Source: Bradyrhizobium niftali
Lineage (GTDB): Bacteria; Pseudomonadota; Alphaproteobacteria; Rhizobiales; Xanthobacteraceae
NCBI RefSeq assembly: GCF_004571025.1
Contig: NZ_SPQT01000023.1
Coordinates: 1-64,000 of the forward strand
Reading direction: 5' to 3'
Length of the DNA: 64,000 nt
Shown: piece after piece, positions 53,609 through 61,964 of the stretch
How positions within the stretch are numbered: position 1 is the stretch's first letter
Layout: every line of letters begins with the position of its first letter
Translations under genes and position numbers: made by a program
Notes under the pieces: generated by a model
What the model saw: only the letters and a program-made list of their open reading frames with translations
Databases searched by the model: none
Told to the model about the DNA's origin: nothing

Positions 53609-54106
53609 TCACATCACCACCGGCGCATCCGGCAGCTCGTTGCGATGTGGGCCGCCTGGCGGAAAATGCTCGGCCAGCTCGCGCGACACCGACGCGATGC
53701 CGTCGATCACGCCGCGCTCGAACTGGCCGGACCTGAACTCCGCCTCCATGGCGCGGCAGATGGTCTCCCAGCCCGCCGCGCCCACCTTCGCGTCGATGCC
53801 GCGGTCGGCGATGATCTCGACGTCGCGGTCGGCGAGCAGGAGATAGATGAGGACGCCGTTGTTGTGCGCGGTGTCCCAGATGCGCAGGTGCGAGAACACG
53901 TCGAGCGCGCGCTCGCGCGCCGGCTGGTTGCGGAACAGGGGGCCGCCGTCAAGCGCACCTTCGACGACGAAGCGGACCTGTCCGGAATGCGTGGTCTCAC
54001 CCTGCTTGATCGCCTGCTCGATGCGGGCGAGCACCTTTGGCGGAAAGATCTGCTTCGCGCGCCAATGATGCTGCACGAGATGTCTGGCAATGCGCTTGAT
54101 GCTCAT
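53609..54106 (-). CDS. TPM-domain protein without a signal peptide
   Basis: 165 residues from ATG 54106 (MSIKRIARHLVQHHWRAKQI). The TPM (DUF477-type) domain covers most of it: VLARIEQAIKQGETTHSGQV, FVVEGAL, ALDVFSHLRIWDTAHNNGVL, LLLADRDVEIIADRGIDAKV. A cytoplasmic or peripheral companion to the preceding exported TPM protein, whose gene ends 5 bp upstream. The longer frame to 54226 antisenses nothing but overlaps the Gly-rich end of that gene and is rejected. Confidence 0.85.
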   Translation of the reverse strand: MSIKRIARHLVQHHWRAKQIFPPKVLARIEQAIKQGETTHSGQVRFVVEGALDGGPLFRNQPARERALDVFSHLRIWDTAHNNGVLIYLLLADRDVEIIADRGIDAKVGAAGWETICRAMEAEFRSGQFERGVIDGIASVSRELAEHFPPGGPHRNELPDAPVVM

Positions 54107-54111
54107 GACCG

Positions 54112-55029
54112 CTACCAGCTCCCCGAGGCGCCGCCGCCGCCAAAACTGCCACCGCCGCCGCTGAAGCTGCCGCTGTCGCTCGACGAGCCGCTGCTCCAGC
54201 CACCGCCCGACGAGCCGCTCGACCACGAGCCGCCGCGCGACCTCCCTGAGCTGGGAGCCATCGCGGAAAACAGATCGGCGATGAACCCGATGACGAAGCC
54301 GAGCGCGCCGAGGGCGAGCGCGATTGCGAACGACCCGAGGATGAGCCAGGACAGCGCCGCGATGATGCCGCCGGTCGCCAATGATCCAAGCAGCCGCCCC
54401 AGCATGGCCCGAAAGAAGCCGCCGACCCCGATCGAGGCGAACAGCGTCACAATGAACAGCGGCGCAATATCGTCCAGATTGCCGAAATTCACAGTCGGCG
54501 AAGGTACTGGCAGCGGCTCGCCGTCGATGACGCGGATCATCCGATCAACGCCGTCCGAGATGCCGCCGCTGAAATCGCCCGTTCTGAATTTCGGTGTGAT
54601 GATCTCGTCGATGATCCGCCGCGAGGTGACGTCGGTGAGCGCGCCTTCGAGGCCGTAGCCGACCTCGATGCGCAGATGCCGGTCGTTCTTGGCAACGACG
54701 AGGATCGCGCCGTCGTCGACCTTCTTGCGGCCGAGCTTCCAGGCCTCCGCAACCCGGATCGAGAACTGCTCGATCGTCTCCGGCTGCGTGGTCGGCACGA
54801 TCAGCACGGCGACCTGGCTGCCCTTGCGCATCTCGAAATCGCGCAGTTTTTGCGTGAGCGCGGCGATGTCGCCGCTGGAGAGCGTGCCGGTCTGGTCGAC
54901 CACGCGGCCAGTGAGCTGCGGCACGGCGACGTCGGCCGCGGCGGGGAATGCGAAGGCGAGGAGGAGTGCGAGCTGGAGGATGCTACACAGCAGGAAGGCA
55001 GAGCAGACGCGCCACAACCTCGCTGTCAT
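54112..55029 (-). CDS. TPM-domain membrane protein with a Gly/Ser-rich tail
   Basis: 305 residues. Signal peptide or anchor in the first ~32 (FLLCSILQLALLLAFAFPAA). TPM domain at about 33-165 (LTGRVVDQTGTLSSGDIAAL, SQVAVLIVPTTQPETIEQFS, NDRHLRIEVGYGLEGALTDV). Two TM segments at about 185-245, then a tail very rich in Gly and Ser ending GGASGSW, typical of YgcG-like proteins. The ATG 55029 lies inside a type F repeat and has no clear ribosome site, so the true start may be a nearby TTG (55017). In an operon with lemA and a second TPM gene. Confidence 0.85.
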   Translation of the reverse strand: MTARLWRVCSAFLLCSILQLALLLAFAFPAAADVAVPQLTGRVVDQTGTLSSGDIAALTQKLRDFEMRKGSQVAVLIVPTTQPETIEQFSIRVAEAWKLGRKKVDDGAILVVAKNDRHLRIEVGYGLEGALTDVTSRRIIDEIITPKFRTGDFSGGISDGVDRMIRVIDGEPLPVPSPTVNFGNLDDIAPLFIVTLFASIGVGGFFRAMLGRLLGSLATGGIIAALSWLILGSFAIALALGALGFVIGFIADLFSAMAPSSGRSRGGSWSSGSSGGGWSSGSSSDSGSFSGGGGSFGGGGASGSW

Positions 55030-55126
55030 CGCCCGCGGAGGCGGGCGATCCAGTATTCCAGAGGCCGCAGTGCTTGAACCGGGAGGCCGCGGCGTACTGG
55101 ATTCCCCGCCTCCGCGGGGAATGACA
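55024..55126. repeat. Palindromic intergenic repeat, type F (overlaps a start codon)
   Basis: tgtcatcgcccgcggaggcg at the left, cctccgcggggaatgaca at the right, with the same centre as 35250-35352. It lies between lemA and the TPM gene and provides the ATG at 55029. Confidence 0.85.
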
Positions 55127-55167
55127 GTGGTGGGCGGAGCTTGGCGCATTCGCAAAACGTCGCGCGC

Positions 55168-55776
55168 TTACTTCGACGGCGCAGGCGCCGGATTGAAATC
55201 GACCTTCGGTGCGGTCGAGATCGCCTTCTCGTTCTCCACCGAGAAGTTCGGCTTCTCCTTGTAGCCAAACATCATCGCGGTGAGATTGCTCGGGAACGAG
55301 CGGATGGTGACGTTGTAATCCTGCACCGCCTTGATGTAGCGGTTGCGCGCCACCGTGATGCGGTTCTCGGTGCCTTCGAGCTGGGACATCAGGTCCTTGA
55401 ACAGCGCGTCCGACTTGAGCTGCGGGTAGTTTTCGGTGACGACCAGAAGGCGCGACAGCGCGCTGGAGAGCTCGCCCTGGGCGGCCTGGAACTTCTGGAA
55501 GGCCGCGGGGTCGTTCAGCACCTCCGGCGTCGCCTGGATGCTGCCGACCTTGGCGCGCGCATTGGTCACGCCGAGCAGCACGTCCTTCTCCTGCTGGGCA
55601 AAGCCCTTCACCGAGTTGACGAGGTTGGGCACGAGATCGGCACGGCGCTGATACTGGTTCACGACTTCGGACCAGTTGGCCTTGATCTGCTCGTCCTCGC
55701 TCTGAATCGCGTTGTAGCCGCAATTGGTGAGGCTGAGCGAGGCCAGCGCCGCCAGCACGGTCAGGATCTTGCGCAT
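55168..55776 (-). CDS. lemA: LemA-family lipoprotein
   Basis: 202 residues. Lipoprotein signal ending LTNC (lipobox, Cys about residue 19). The LemA helical domain follows: KANWSEVVNQYQRRADLVPN, LVNSVKGFAQQEKDVLLGVT, LSRLLVVTENYPQLKSDALF, RITVARNRYIKAVQDYNVTI and FPSNLTAMMFGYKEKPNFSV are classic. ATG 55776 (preceded by an in-frame TTG). It heads the lemA-TPM-TPM group, a widely conserved envelope-associated association. Confidence 0.93.
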   Translation of the reverse strand: MRKILTVLAALASLSLTNCGYNAIQSEDEQIKANWSEVVNQYQRRADLVPNLVNSVKGFAQQEKDVLLGVTNARAKVGSIQATPEVLNDPAAFQKFQAAQGELSSALSRLLVVTENYPQLKSDALFKDLMSQLEGTENRITVARNRYIKAVQDYNVTIRSFPSNLTAMMFGYKEKPNFSVENEKAISTAPKVDFNPAPAPSK

Positions 55777-55953
55777 CAAATTTCTCCCGGTGGAATCCGG
55801 TGCAAACTACCAGATTGAACGCGCGCGGTACCAGACATCTTGTGCCGGCGGCGCGAAAAGCAGCCGATTGACGCAAGCCCCTTGCCTATCACTGGCCAAC
55901 ATAGTCAACTCAACGAAACAACAAGACCAAACGGAAACGCCAGGGGGAACGCG

Positions 55954-56808
55954 ATGTCCTCGTTCGAGACCATCCTCGTGGAGCGGCCGGAGCCGGCGAT
56001 TACCCGGGTCGTGATGAACCGGCCCGATGCGCGCAACGCGCAGAACCTGCAAATGACCTACGACCTCAACGCCGCCTTCGATGCCGCGGTGCAGGACGAC
56101 GCGGTCAAGGTGATCATCCTTGCCGGCAATGGGCCGCACTTCTCCTCGGGCCACGACCTGCGGCCGGGCAGCAAGAATGAAGCGGGCGTCGATTTTCCGC
56201 CGATCGGAAATTGGGGCGGCTTCGCCGAAGCCAATGCCCATGGCCGCTTCGCGCGCGAGCAGGAAATATATCTCCAGATCACGCGCCGTTGGCGCAATCT
56301 GGCAAAACCTGTAATCGCCGAGGTGCACGGCAAGTGCATCGCCGGCGGCTTGATGCTGGCCTGGGCCTGCGACCTCATCGTCGCCAGCGACGATGCGCAG
56401 TTCTGCGATCCCGTGGTCACCATGGGCGTCTGCGGCGTCGAATGGTTCGTGCATCCCTGGGAGCTCGGCCCGCGCAAAGCCAAGGAATTCCTGTTCACGG
56501 CCGACAGCTGGAGCGCGCAGGAGGCGCATCAGCTCGGCATGGTCAACCAGGTCGTGCCGCGCGCGGAGCTGTCATCCCGCGTGCTGGAGCTGGCGCGCCG
56601 GATCGCATCAAAACCGTCCTTCGCGCTGAAGCTGACCAAGGAGGCGGTGAACCGCTCCGTTGACGTGATGGGCCAGCCGGCTGCAATCGACCAGGCCTTT
56701 GCCCTGCATCAGCTCTGTCACGCCCATAACCTTCAGGAGTTCGGCATGATCGTCGATCCATCCGGCCTGCATCCCTTCGTGCGCCAGCCGCCGGCGGCCG
56801 CGGAGTAG
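55954..56808 (+). CDS. Crotonase/enoyl-CoA hydratase-family protein with altered active site
   Basis: 284 residues from ATG 55954 with ggggg upstream. The crotonase fold shows ARNAQNLQMTYDLNAAFD, oxyanion-hole strands AGNGPHFSSGHDL and KCIAGGLMLAWACDLIVASD. The two Glu of true hydratases are not in their usual places (GG-x-x-E-L-A is GGLMLAWACD; the second site reads CDPVVTMGVCGVEW), so another crotonase reaction is likely. It starts a three-gene set: the first acyl-CoA dehydrogenase gene begins 4 bp after its stop. Confidence 0.85.
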   Translation: MSSFETILVERPEPAITRVVMNRPDARNAQNLQMTYDLNAAFDAAVQDDAVKVIILAGNGPHFSSGHDLRPGSKNEAGVDFPPIGNWGGFAEANAHGRFAREQEIYLQITRRWRNLAKPVIAEVHGKCIAGGLMLAWACDLIVASDDAQFCDPVVTMGVCGVEWFVHPWELGPRKAKEFLFTADSWSAQEAHQLGMVNQVVPRAELSSRVLELARRIASKPSFALKLTKEAVNRSVDVMGQPAAIDQAFALHQLCHAHNLQEFGMIVDPSGLHPFVRQPPAAAE

Positions 56809-56812
56809 CGAC

Positions 56813-57961
56813 ATGGATCTCAATCTCAGTGACGAGCAACGGCTGCTGCGCGAAAGCGCGGAACGCTTCGTGGCCGAGAGCTACGATGCCGATCATCGCC
56901 GCAAGATGGCGAACGACCCGCTCGGCTTCAGCCCTGATGTCTGGACGCAGTTTGCCGAGCTTGGCTGGCTGGCGTTGCCGATCCCGGAGGAGTTTGATGG
57001 GCTCGGCGGTGGTGCGGTCGAGATCGGCATCTTGATGGAAGCCTTCGGCCGCGGACTGGTGTCGGAGCCTTATGTCGCGACGGTCGTGCTTGGAGCTGCG
57101 CTGATCGAGCGATGCGGCAGCACCGCGCAGAAGCAGGCGAGCCTGCCGAAGATCGCGGACGGATCGTTGAAGCTGGCTCTTGCGCATTCCGAACGCGCAG
57201 CGCGGTTCGATCTCGCAAAGGTCGCGACCGCCGCCAACAAGACCGCGCGGGGCTGGCGCCTGGCCGGCAGCAAGATCGCCGTGCTCGACGGCCATGCCGC
57301 CGACGAGATCATCGTGTCCGCGCATATTCACGATCATCGCGGGCCGTCGGGGCGGATCGGCCTGTTCCTGGTGCCGGCAACGGCGCCGAGCCTCTCGATC
57401 ACCGACTATCCGCGGCTCGGTGGCGGGCGCGCCTGCAATATCGAGCTGCCCGACGTGCATGTTCCGGAGGACGCCCTGCTCGGCGACGGCCGCGACGCGC
57501 TCCCGGCCATCGAATGGGCGATCGATCGCGCCATGGCCGCGCTCGGCGCGGAAGCCGTCGGCATCATGCAGACGCTGCTGGAGACGACGCTGGAATACAC
57601 CAAGATCCGGAAACAGTTCGGCCGGCCGCTGTCCGCCAACCAGGTGATCCGCCACCGCCTCGCCGACATGGCGATGCAGGTGGACGAGGCGCGCTCGATG
57701 GCGCTGCGCGCAGCGCTGAAGGCAGACAGCACGCCGATCGAGCGCGCGCGGGCCGCATCGGGCGCGAAAGCGAAGATCGGCAAATGCGCGCGCTTTGTCG
57801 GCGAGCAGTCGATCCAGCTTCACGGCGGCATGGGCGTCACCGAGGAGCTCGAGGTCGGCGCCTATTTCAAGCGGCTGGTCGCCTTCGACACGCTGTTCGG
57901 CGGCAGCGCGCACCACTATGCCCGCCACGCCCGGCTCGGCCGCGCCAGTGTGCCGGCCTGA
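56813..57961 (+). CDS. Acyl-CoA dehydrogenase-like protein, probably the non-catalytic subunit of a pair
   Basis: 382 residues. ACAD N-terminus (LSDEQRLLRESAERFVAESY), a middle domain with LALAHSERAARFDL, and a C-terminal IQLHGGMGVTEELEVGAYFK, the FAD-contacting motif. Neither catalytic Glu position is filled: the helix-G site reads EWAIDRAMAAL (Asp) and the C-terminal site FDTLFGGSAHHYA. The next gene encodes another dehydrogenase with the complementary set of motifs, 17 bp downstream. Confidence 0.85.
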   Translation: MDLNLSDEQRLLRESAERFVAESYDADHRRKMANDPLGFSPDVWTQFAELGWLALPIPEEFDGLGGGAVEIGILMEAFGRGLVSEPYVATVVLGAALIERCGSTAQKQASLPKIADGSLKLALAHSERAARFDLAKVATAANKTARGWRLAGSKIAVLDGHAADEIIVSAHIHDHRGPSGRIGLFLVPATAPSLSITDYPRLGGGRACNIELPDVHVPEDALLGDGRDALPAIEWAIDRAMAALGAEAVGIMQTLLETTLEYTKIRKQFGRPLSANQVIRHRLADMAMQVDEARSMALRAALKADSTPIERARAASGAKAKIGKCARFVGEQSIQLHGGMGVTEELEVGAYFKRLVAFDTLFGGSAHHYARHARLGRASVPA

Positions 57962-57978
57962 ACCGAAAGGAGCGCATC

Positions 57979-59175
57979 ATGGACCTGTCGTTCAATGCCG
58001 AGGAGCGCGCTTTCCAGGACGAGGTGCGCGGCTTCATCGCCAAAAATCTCACCGAGGAGATGAAGCGCGCGACCGCGCTGACGCCGTCGGTGTTCTCCGA
58101 CCCTGACATCGGCATGGCCTGGCAGCGCGCATTGCACAAGCAGGGCTGGGGCGCGCCGGGCTGGCCGGTCGAATATGGCGGGCCGGACTGGACGCCGGCG
58201 CAGCGCTGGATCTTCGAGACTGAGTCCGCTCGGGCCGGGGTGCCGAACGTCAACGTGATGGGCGTCAAGATGGTCGGGCCCGTCATCATCGGCTTCGGCA
58301 GCCCTGAGCAGAAGAACTTTTACCTGCCGCGCATTCTCTCCGGCGAGGATTATTGGTGCCAGGGTTACTCCGAGCCGGGCTCCGGCTCCGACCTGTCCTC
58401 GCTGAAGACGCGCGCGGTGCGCGACGGCGACGACTACATCATCAACGGCACCAAGATCTGGACCACGCATGCCCACCACGCGAGCCGCATGTTCGCACTC
58501 GTGCGCACCAGCGACGGACCGCGGCAGCAGGACGGCATCAGCTTCATCCTGATCGACATGAAGACGCCGGGCATCACGACGCGCCCGATCCTCACCATCG
58601 GCGGCGACCACGAGGTCAACCAGGTGTTCTTCGACGACGTGCGCGTGCCCGTCGCCAACCGCGTCGGCGATGAAGACAAGGGCTGGACCTATGGCAAATA
58701 TCTGCTCGAATTCGAGCGCGGCTCGGGCATCGCGTCGGCCAAGCTGCGCGAGGGGCTGAAGGCGATCGCGGACCTCGCCGAGTCGGACCTGACCGGACGC
58801 GCGATCGACAGTCCGGATATCGCCACCCGCATCTCCGAAGTCGAGGTCGACATCGACGCGTTGGAGATGACCGAGCTGCGCGTGCTCTCGGCGCTCCAGA
58901 CCGGGCAGAATCCCGGCGCGGTGTCGTCGATCCTGAAGCTGCGCAACAGCGAGATCCGCCAGGCCGTGACGCGGCTGGGCGCCGACGTGATCGGCCACGA
59001 CGCCCTCGCCGTCGAGCCGATGCGCCCGCTCTACAAGCTCAACCGCGAGCCGGCGACGCCTGAGGAGATGCTGACGGTGGTGCCGGAATATCTCAACGGC
59101 CGGGCCTACACGATCTTCGGCGGCACGTCCGAGATCCAGCGCGACATCATTGCCAAGATGATGCTGGGGATTTGA
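57979..59175 (+). CDS. Acyl-CoA dehydrogenase, probably the catalytic subunit of a pair
   Basis: 398 residues from ATG 57979 with aaagga upstream. It has GYSEPGSGSDLSSLKTRAV and YIINGTKIWTTHAHHAS (FAD/substrate loop), a Glu in LLEFERGSGIASAK at the helix-G site, and the C-terminal YTIFGGTSEIQRDIIAKMML. It lacks the Q-x-H-G-G-x-G motif near the end (GADVIGHDALAVEPM instead), which its neighbour has. Such complementary pairs form alpha2beta2 dehydrogenases in steroid side-chain and related pathways. Substrate unknown. Confidence 0.88.
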   Translation: MDLSFNAEERAFQDEVRGFIAKNLTEEMKRATALTPSVFSDPDIGMAWQRALHKQGWGAPGWPVEYGGPDWTPAQRWIFETESARAGVPNVNVMGVKMVGPVIIGFGSPEQKNFYLPRILSGEDYWCQGYSEPGSGSDLSSLKTRAVRDGDDYIINGTKIWTTHAHHASRMFALVRTSDGPRQQDGISFILIDMKTPGITTRPILTIGGDHEVNQVFFDDVRVPVANRVGDEDKGWTYGKYLLEFERGSGIASAKLREGLKAIADLAESDLTGRAIDSPDIATRISEVEVDIDALEMTELRVLSALQTGQNPGAVSSILKLRNSEIRQAVTRLGADVIGHDALAVEPMRPLYKLNREPATPEEMLTVVPEYLNGRAYTIFGGTSEIQRDIIAKMMLGI

Positions 59176-59222
59176 CTCTTGTAGCCCGGTGTTTGGCGTG
59201 CACAAGCGCCGCACACGCCGCT

Positions 59223-59377
59223 GTCGTCCCGGACAAGCGTAAGCGCAGATCCGGGACCCATAACCACAGGCGGGTGTGGTTGCGGGGACTCGGAGTTACC
59301 GGCTTCGCGCCAAACCGCTCCCTGTGGTTATGGGTCCCGGATCGGCGCGCGCTTATTGCGCGCTTGTCCGGGACGAC
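59223..59377. repeat. Palindromic intergenic repeat, type G (second copy)
   Basis: gtcgtcccggacaagcg and cgcttgtccgggacgac are exact end complements; inner arms gggacccataaccacagg and ccctgtggttatgggtccc pair as well. It sits between the convergent acyl-CoA dehydrogenase and CoxL-like genes. Confidence 0.9.
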
Positions 59378-59419
59378 AGTTGAGTTTGTCGCGAAAGCCA
59401 GCGCAACAAAGCGTTGCGC

Positions 59420-61741
59420 TTAACCCGCCTTCGCGTCCCTGATCGCCTGCCAGATCTTCTGCGGCGTCAGGGGCGTGTTGAGCTGGGTGATGCCGAGCTC
59501 GGCGAGTGCGTCCATCACGCCGTTGGTGACGCAGGGCGGGCCGCCGATGGCGCCGGATTCGCCGCAACCCTTGGCGCCGAGCGGATTGGTGCGGCACGGC
59601 GCGGAATCGTCCAGCGTCACCACGATCGGCGGCACGTCGTCGGCGCGCGGGATGCAGTAGTCCTGGTAGCTCGCGGTGAGGAGCTGGCCGTCGGCATCGT
59701 AGGAGACGCCTTCATAGAGCGCCTGGCCGATTCCCTGCGCGACGCCGCCATGGATCTGCCCCGTCACCAGCATCGGGTTCACGGCGACGCCGACATCGTC
59801 GACGGTGGTGTAGCGCACGACGCGGGAGACGCCGGTCTCGGGGTCGATCTCGACCTCGCAGATATGCGTGCCGTTCGGCCAGCTCGGCCCGTCAACCTCG
59901 CCTTCCGAATCGACGCTGAGTTTTGCGCCGCTCTCCTTCTCGGCAAGGTCGAACAGGCTGATGCGGCGGTCGGTGCCGACCACGGTGAGCATGCCGCCCT
60001 GGTATTCGATGTCCTCGATCGAGGTCTCCAGCACGTTTGCCGCCTTCTCGCGCGCCTTCTGGATCAGGTCATTCGACGAGACGGCCACGGCCGTGCCGCC
60101 GACGAACAGCGAACGCGAGCCGACGCTGCCAAAACCCATCGCCAGATCGGTGTCGCCTTGCACGACATCGATCTTGTCCATGGCAATGCCCAGCGTGTCG
60201 GCGATCATCTGGGTGTAGGTGGTCTGCAGCCCCTGCCCCATCGCCATGGTGCCGGAATGCAGGACGACGCGGCCCTGCGAGGTCGCGTGCAGGCTGACCT
60301 TCTCGGTATGGGCGCGGCCGCCGGTCCATTCGATGTAGGAGGTGAGCCCGCGGCCGTAGAGCAGGCCCTTCTTCTTCGCAGCCTTCTTGCGCGCGGCGAA
60401 GCCGTCCCAGTCGGCAAGCTTCACGGCGCGATCGAGCATGTGGGCGAACGCGCCGGAATCGTACACCTGCCCCGCCGCGTTGGTGTAGGGCAGCTGCGCC
60501 GGCTTGATGTAGTTGGCTTTGCGGATCGCGCGCGGATCCATGCCGATCTTTCGCGCGGCGGCGTCGAACAGGCGCTCGACGATGAAGACCGCCTCGGGCC
60601 GGCCCGCACCGCGATAGGCGCCGACCGGCGCGGTATGCGTCATCACCGACTTCACCTCGAAATGCACCAGCGGCAGATCGTAGACGCCGGTCTGCACGAA
60701 CGGCCCGAGCACCAGCGGGATGATGTTCGCCGCCCCCGAGGAATAGGCGCCGGTGCAGCCGATCGATTTGACGCGGTAGGCCAGCACCTTGCCTTTCTCA
60801 TCCAGCGCGAAGGACGCGGTCGAGGTGAGGTCGCGCCCATGGGTGCCGCCGACGAACTCGTCGGTGCGGTCGCCGCGCCAGCGGATCTTCTTGTTCAGTT
60901 TGGTCGCGGCGTAGGCGACGATGCCGTCCTCGGGATAGAGGTTGGTCTTCTGGCCAAAGCCGCCGCCGATGTCGCCGACCAGCACGCGCACGCTGTCCTT
61001 GGGACGCTTGAGCACGGCCTCCGCCAGCACGTCGCGGGTCGAGGCCGGTGTCTGCGACTGCACGTGCAGCAGGAGACGTCCGGTCTTCTTGTCGATCTCG
61101 GCAATGGTGGAGCGCGGCTCCATCGCGGAGGGCACGAGGCGCTGGCTGACGATGTCGAGCTCGACCATGTGCGCGGCCTTGGCAAAGGCCTCGTCCACCT
61201 TGGCGGCATCGCCGTAAGCCATCGCGCCGACGATGTTGTCGGGCGCCTCCGGCCACACCACGGGCGCGCCGGGCTTCACCGCCTCGACCGGGTCGACCAC
61301 CGCGGGCTGCACGTCGTATTCGACCACGATCGCCTCGGCCGCGCTCTGCGCTTCCGCGCGGGAGGCCGCCACCACCGCCGCCACCGCCTCGCCGGTGTAA
61401 CGCACGATCTCATGGGCGAGCAGCCGGCGCGGCGGCACCGTCATCGGCTTGCCGTCGGGGCGCTTGAAGATGCTCAGCGTCGGGATGCTGCCGACGTCGT
61501 CCTTGACGAGATCCGCACCGGTGTAGATCGCGGTGACGCCGGGCATCGCGGCCGCCGCGCTGATGTCGATCGAAACGATCCTGGCGTGCGCATGCGGCGA
61601 GCGCAGCACGTGCAACCACAGCGCGCCGTCTTGCGGCTTGTCGTCGATGAATTGCCCCTTCCCGGTCAGCAGCCTCAGGTCTTCCAAACGCTTGACGGGC
61701 TGGCCCGCTCCGAAACGCAAATTGCCGGGAAGAATGTTCAT
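59420..61741 (-). CDS. Form II CoxL-like xanthine dehydrogenase-family molybdenum subunit
   Basis: 773 residues. The active-site loop reads VGAYRGAGRPEA (AYRGAGR at 375-381), the form II signature, not the AYxCSFR of true CO dehydrogenase. Mo-pterin contacts: VGDIGGGFGQKTNLYPEDG, TMAMGQGLQTTYTQM, VGGTAVAVSS, and the catalytic Glu in LGAKGCGESGAIGGPP near residue 733. The small [2Fe-2S] and FAD subunit genes normally adjacent are absent, so it either pairs with distant genes or is orphan. The substrate may be an aldehyde or N-heterocycle rather than CO. Confidence 0.9.
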   Translation of the reverse strand: MNILPGNLRFGAGQPVKRLEDLRLLTGKGQFIDDKPQDGALWLHVLRSPHAHARIVSIDISAAAAMPGVTAIYTGADLVKDDVGSIPTLSIFKRPDGKPMTVPPRRLLAHEIVRYTGEAVAAVVAASRAEAQSAAEAIVVEYDVQPAVVDPVEAVKPGAPVVWPEAPDNIVGAMAYGDAAKVDEAFAKAAHMVELDIVSQRLVPSAMEPRSTIAEIDKKTGRLLLHVQSQTPASTRDVLAEAVLKRPKDSVRVLVGDIGGGFGQKTNLYPEDGIVAYAATKLNKKIRWRGDRTDEFVGGTHGRDLTSTASFALDEKGKVLAYRVKSIGCTGAYSSGAANIIPLVLGPFVQTGVYDLPLVHFEVKSVMTHTAPVGAYRGAGRPEAVFIVERLFDAAARKIGMDPRAIRKANYIKPAQLPYTNAAGQVYDSGAFAHMLDRAVKLADWDGFAARKKAAKKKGLLYGRGLTSYIEWTGGRAHTEKVSLHATSQGRVVLHSGTMAMGQGLQTTYTQMIADTLGIAMDKIDVVQGDTDLAMGFGSVGSRSLFVGGTAVAVSSNDLIQKAREKAANVLETSIEDIEYQGGMLTVVGTDRRISLFDLAEKESGAKLSVDSEGEVDGPSWPNGTHICEVEIDPETGVSRVVRYTTVDDVGVAVNPMLVTGQIHGGVAQGIGQALYEGVSYDADGQLLTASYQDYCIPRADDVPPIVVTLDDSAPCRTNPLGAKGCGESGAIGGPPCVTNGVMDALAELGITQLNTPLTPQKIWQAIRDAKAG

Positions 61742-61841
61742 TCCGTGGGGTCCTCGAGGTCTTTTCGAAACTGCGGGCAGCCTTTTAGCGGATCGACCGG
61801 GGGCATACCAGCCGCGGTTTTGGGCGGGATATGCACGGATT

Positions 61842-61963
61842 CGTCATGCCCGGGCTTGTCCCGGGCATCCACGTTCTTCGTGCAACGGGGCAAGGCGTGG
61901 ATGGCCGGGCATAGGCGAGCGGAAGCGACGCCGTCCTTCGGACGGCTATGCCCGGCCATGACG
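61842..61963. repeat. Palindromic intergenic repeat, type H (cgtcatgcccgggc...)
   Basis: cgtcatgcccgggcttgtcc at the left pairs with the right-hand atgcccggccatgacg; inner arms gtggatg/catccac and the hairpin cgtccttcggacg. It lies between two reverse-strand genes, ending just at the DapA-family stop codon. Confidence 0.82.
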
Positions 61964-61964
61964 A

